In this document: piece by piece, positions 60,690 through 64,000 of the stretch
Layout of the letters: the number at the start of each line of letters is the position of its first letter
Numbering within the stretch: position 1 is the first letter of the stretch
Assembly (NCBI GenBank): GCA_002189035.1
Contig: NEEC01000002.1
Coordinates: 2,976,001-3,040,000, forward strand
Length of the DNA stretch: 64,000 nt
Direction of reading: 5' to 3'
Source: Utricularia gibba
Taxonomy: Eukaryota; Streptophyta; Magnoliopsida; Lamiales; Lentibulariaceae
Program-made: the position numbers and the translations under genes
Notes under the pieces: model-generated
The model's database searches: none
The model's input: only the letters and a program-made list of their open reading frames with translations
What the model was told of the DNA's origin: nothing

Positions 60690-61960
60690 TGAGATACATC
60701 ATGCACAAGTTCAAATAATGGTGGTGCTCATTAAAATTCTGTCTGCAATGGTTGAAATTGAGTCTGATACGTATTAATATGCATCACAATTGAAAATAGA
60801 GGACTGATGAAGGATTGTGAGTCAACTCTTAGTTTCTTGCAAGCTTGTTGAGCATGTCAATATAGAACCTTGAAATTTTGTCACTCTCTACATGTGCATA
60901 TACCATCCTTTACTTGCATTAGGAAAATCTTTCTTTCTTGTCCTGGTTTATGCCGTTTTGTCACGCGAACAACCATATTTGCTTGATCGTATATCTCCAC
61001 ACATACATGTGACATTTTATGATTCCAATATTTATATAACTTGGATGAATTTTTTGACGAATTGGAGTTTTTGATGATATTGTTGTAAGACCTTAGATAA
61101 TTGCTTTATGAAATCATTCTTGCACCATATGAATGTTGTCTAAATTTTCATAAGAGAAAAATTAGGGACATGAGTATAAGATTATACCAAATATATAGTT
61201 ACTAATACATATACCAATACAATTATTGGAAGGTATTGTGTACCACGTAGCATATCATTCATACTTTTGACTTAATTCGTAGTCATGGTTCCAGATCTAA
61301 GTATGGTTAAGAATGTTAAGTTTTTTTTATGGAAATAATAAAATAATTAAAATATCTTACCTTTTTCCTCTATCATGTGACAACGTCTATGATTTTGTAG
61401 GGAATTGAGAAAATTAACTCTAAGCACCAATGTCAAAATCTCGGATCTAATCCATATAGAAGTTGAATTTCTCCACTGATGTTGCATTTGCAACCCTTGT
61501 GAATATATCTTTTAATCTTGGATGCTTGTATTTATTTATAACATTCACTCTTTGTTATCGAATACACCATCTATGACATACATCATTTGCAAGCCTGAAA
61601 GTGTGAACTTGTTCTGCTGTCTTTTTGATAGAATCACACCTATTAGAGATTAGGAACATTGGTATATCCCAAGGAACATACCTACCGAGTAGCTGTCAAT
61701 ATTTCTTTTCACGAATGATCTCGTTATGTTGATGATATACTTAACTCCAATATTTCAATGATCATAATATCTTGGACCATCCCGACTATAGGTGTAAGAT
61801 AATTCTATTATATTAACTTTCCATTAACCATATCTTTTATAGTAGACATCATGAATCCTCTTGCATCTTTGCTCTCTACGCTGTTTGCAATGTAAATCCA
61901 AAACATTAGGTTTTCAATTATTAACATAGAAATCTTTACCGATTTAATCGAATACTCTAG
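60690..61960 (-). pseudogene. Mutator-like (MULE) transposase remnant 3
   Basis: On the minus strand, a frame at about 61430-61640 gives CHRWCI, then NKYKHPRLKDIFTRVANATSVEKFNFYMD and IRDFDIGA, the region after the MULE catalytic core. At about 60720-61010 the frame gives EIYDQANMVVRVTKRHKPGQ and MQVKDGICTCRE. It continues KVLYxHAQQACKKL and TYQTQFQPL, a SWIM-type zinc finger (CxC...HxxxxC) and its usual tail. Stops are present. The N-terminal half is not clear. Confidence 0.75.
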
Positions 61961-62117
61961 CATTGTGTTACGAAAGACCTTCTTATTTTCTAAAATATGA
62001 CATCAAGCAATTAGACATTCAATTTCATCCAATTCTGAAAAATCATCTTCATCATCTTCATCTTCATCAAAATTCTGTTCGTAATCCGGATCTCATTCTA
62101 CTTGATACGAGTGTATG

Positions 62118-62370
62118 CATGACAAAGATACACGATCGTGATTTACCCATCAACCATGCCCATGCATATACCCGATGACTGTATGTACATCACAAAACTA
62201 CGCGAGAGTGATTTATGGGTAAATCATGCCCGTGAGCATACTCGACAGCCACATATACATTACAAACCAACCACACGGGCGTGTCACGCCTGTGGATGCG
62301 TGCATACATCACAAAGCCACACGGGCGTGATACATAAACAACGGCCGTGTGGTTCAGTTGTCTATGCATA
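62118..62370. repeat. Tandem array with 70-bp period
   Basis: Units begin CAT(G/C/T)ACAAA at 62118, 62188, 62258 and 62307. The first three starts are exactly 70 bp apart and the third unit is shortened to 49 bp. Each holds a GC core of the type ACACGGGCGTG (62272-62282 and 62319-62329) and reverse-complement cores such as CATGCCCGTG. The array lies in AT-rich DNA. Open frames across it follow the repeat and are not genes. Confidence 0.75.
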
Positions 62371-64000
62371 TATAGTTTAATTGATATATTTTAATTAATA
62401 AATTTATGGATCAAGCGTTAGATTTCAATTTAATGATAAATTGTGTATTTTTATAAAATTTAAATTAATTAAAATTTTGAAAGTTCAATTAATTTACATT
62501 AATTTTAATTTTTATATCAATAAGAATATAAAATCAAAATATCAATTATATATATATTTACAATTTTTATTGTAGTATATATGATATATTAAAATTTTAT
62601 AACATAATTTTTTAATTATTATCAATATCATTTTTTATATTGATAAATGAATAAAATATACTAATTTTATTTATCATAAATTAAAAAAAGAAATATATGT
62701 AAATTTCTCATACATTTATGTACAATGTATAGATTTCTATATATATTTTTTGATAATAGGTATAATTCTAACAGATTTGAAAAAAAATAGTGGAAAGAAT
62801 GAGATTAAATGAAATTAATATATATAATTTTAACAAGTAGTTTGCAAAATACATAATGTTTTACAAACTATTTTCTAAATATATGATGTTTTATAAAATA
62901 TAAACCAAAACAGTTTTATAAATTAATACTAATATTTATAATGAAATTTCGTTTATTAACATTAAATTTATATTTGTATATAATAGATAAAAAATATTTA
63001 TTTTGATAATTATTATAATACCATAATTTATACTTACTCATATAAAGAAATGAAATATAATTTTTTTAGTAAAGATACTTGTGATATTTTTGAAAATATT
63101 TTCAATTAATTGATGAAAATTGAATATTAATCTATTGAAAAATGAAGAAAACCTTTAAAATGCTAATAATTTGAAAAGTAATTTATCTTTTAATATTTTT
63201 TGATATTCCAAATCAACAGTTTTTAATATTTTATATAATATTAAATTAAATATTACATATATTTTTATATATTACAATTATATAAAAAACCTTTGTAAAT
63301 TTTTAATTTATAAATTATATGTATTTTACAAATAGTTTAGAAAATATCATAATTTTGTAAACTATTTGTAAAATATCGGGTATTTTCCAAATGAGTTTCT
63401 ATAACTATATGGACAAATCCACCCAATCTAGAAGAAGTATGTTGGGCTAACCATGAAAATCGACACAGAAGGGTGTACTTCAATGCTCAGATCGTTGATA
63501 GTCAAAGTAGAATAAGATCTACTTCGATTATCAAATGTCGTTGCAATAGCATGCAATGTAAGCAGATAAATTTTGGACGTATGCTCAAAATTCATATAAT
63601 TCAGTATATTATAATCATTTATTCTCTTTTACATCAGTGTGTAAAATTACATATTTAGAGAATTTACGTTTAACTTATTTAAAATATTCAACATATTCTC
63701 CTTTAACATGTATATTCAAATTAATAACAACGTAAATACTTGGATTGAACATTATCGTTAGTTTAACTATCACTTCTATATATTTTTATCAAGAGTATTT
63801 ATCAAGATACAACAGTCAACAAGCAATAATTCATATGGTACTTGACATGAGATGTTAGAATAAACATATGGAGGTTTATAAGATGAGTAGAATGAACTTT
63901 TGACATTGACACATGCATAATATTTTATATATGCCAAGATAGTTTAGATTACTTTATTAAAATTCTTTGATTTAAGGTTTTATTATATCTTATATATTAT
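62371..64000. other. AT-rich spacer
   Basis: It begins with an AT-rich tail related to 59500-59770 (to about 62590). The rest is very AT-rich with no gene-like frame. Confidence 0.5.

Noticed and set aside
62118-62370. CRISPR-like array
   Set aside because: Units are degenerate and contiguous, there are no unique spacers, and the host is a plant.
62138-62380. 80-aa histidine/cysteine-rich frame
   Set aside because: It follows the 70-bp tandem repeat and is explained by it.

Overview
The window looks like about 64 kb of nuclear DNA from a flowering plant, probably a eudicot; I cannot name the species. The reasons are spliced genes of plant families (a CRF-type AP2/ERF factor, an FLX-like coiled-coil protein, ribosomal protein uL23/RPL23A), GT-AG introns, plant-style TATA and site II promoter elements, very AT-rich spacers, and a heavy load of decayed Copia, Gypsy, TRIM and Mutator-like elements. 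No bacterial-type operon, CRISPR array or tRNA gene was seen.

Layout. 0-9 kb: an intact 571-bp TRIM with a target-site duplication (572-1142), a near full-length but dead Copia element on + (2.0-6.9 kb), then an internally deleted Copia on - (6.99-8.6 kb). 9-14 kb: a probable hAT-type MITE (9347-9760), a small membrane-protein gene on - (10704-11066) with its TATA box, and a solo Gypsy LTR (about 12.1-13.46 kb). 13.6-24 kb: a block of back-to-back elements, namely a non-autonomous element whose LTR carries a 5S-rRNA-like segment, a truncated Copia on -, and a chromodomain Gypsy on + with both LTRs. 24-35 kb: AT-rich spacer around a second gene (acidic unknown protein, 26785-27333 -), plus Copia scraps. 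35-39.5 kb: Athila-like Gypsy sequence in which a single LTR has 3' internal sequence on its left and a PBS plus gag on its right. 42.7-44.4 kb: a Mutator-like (MULE) remnant. 44.9-50.2 kb: the gene island (ERF +, FLX-like -, conserved small protein -). 52.5-53.6 kb: a second MULE remnant. 57.3-58.6 kb: RPL23A (-) with site II promoter motifs. 59.4-62.6 kb: a third MULE remnant flanked by related repeats and a 70-bp-period tandem array. The rest is AT-rich spacer.

Six protein genes look functional. Three have clear roles: cytokinin-response-type transcription, an FLC-expressor-like coiled coil, and the large ribosomal subunit. Three are plant-type proteins I cannot name. I joined exons by eye; all three spliced genes keep frame across their junctions, which is the main support for those models. 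No novel defence or metabolic system was found. The most notable items are the intact TRIM, the 5S-like LTR module, the single LTR shared by two internal regions, the 70-bp tandem array, and the uncharacterised small genes.
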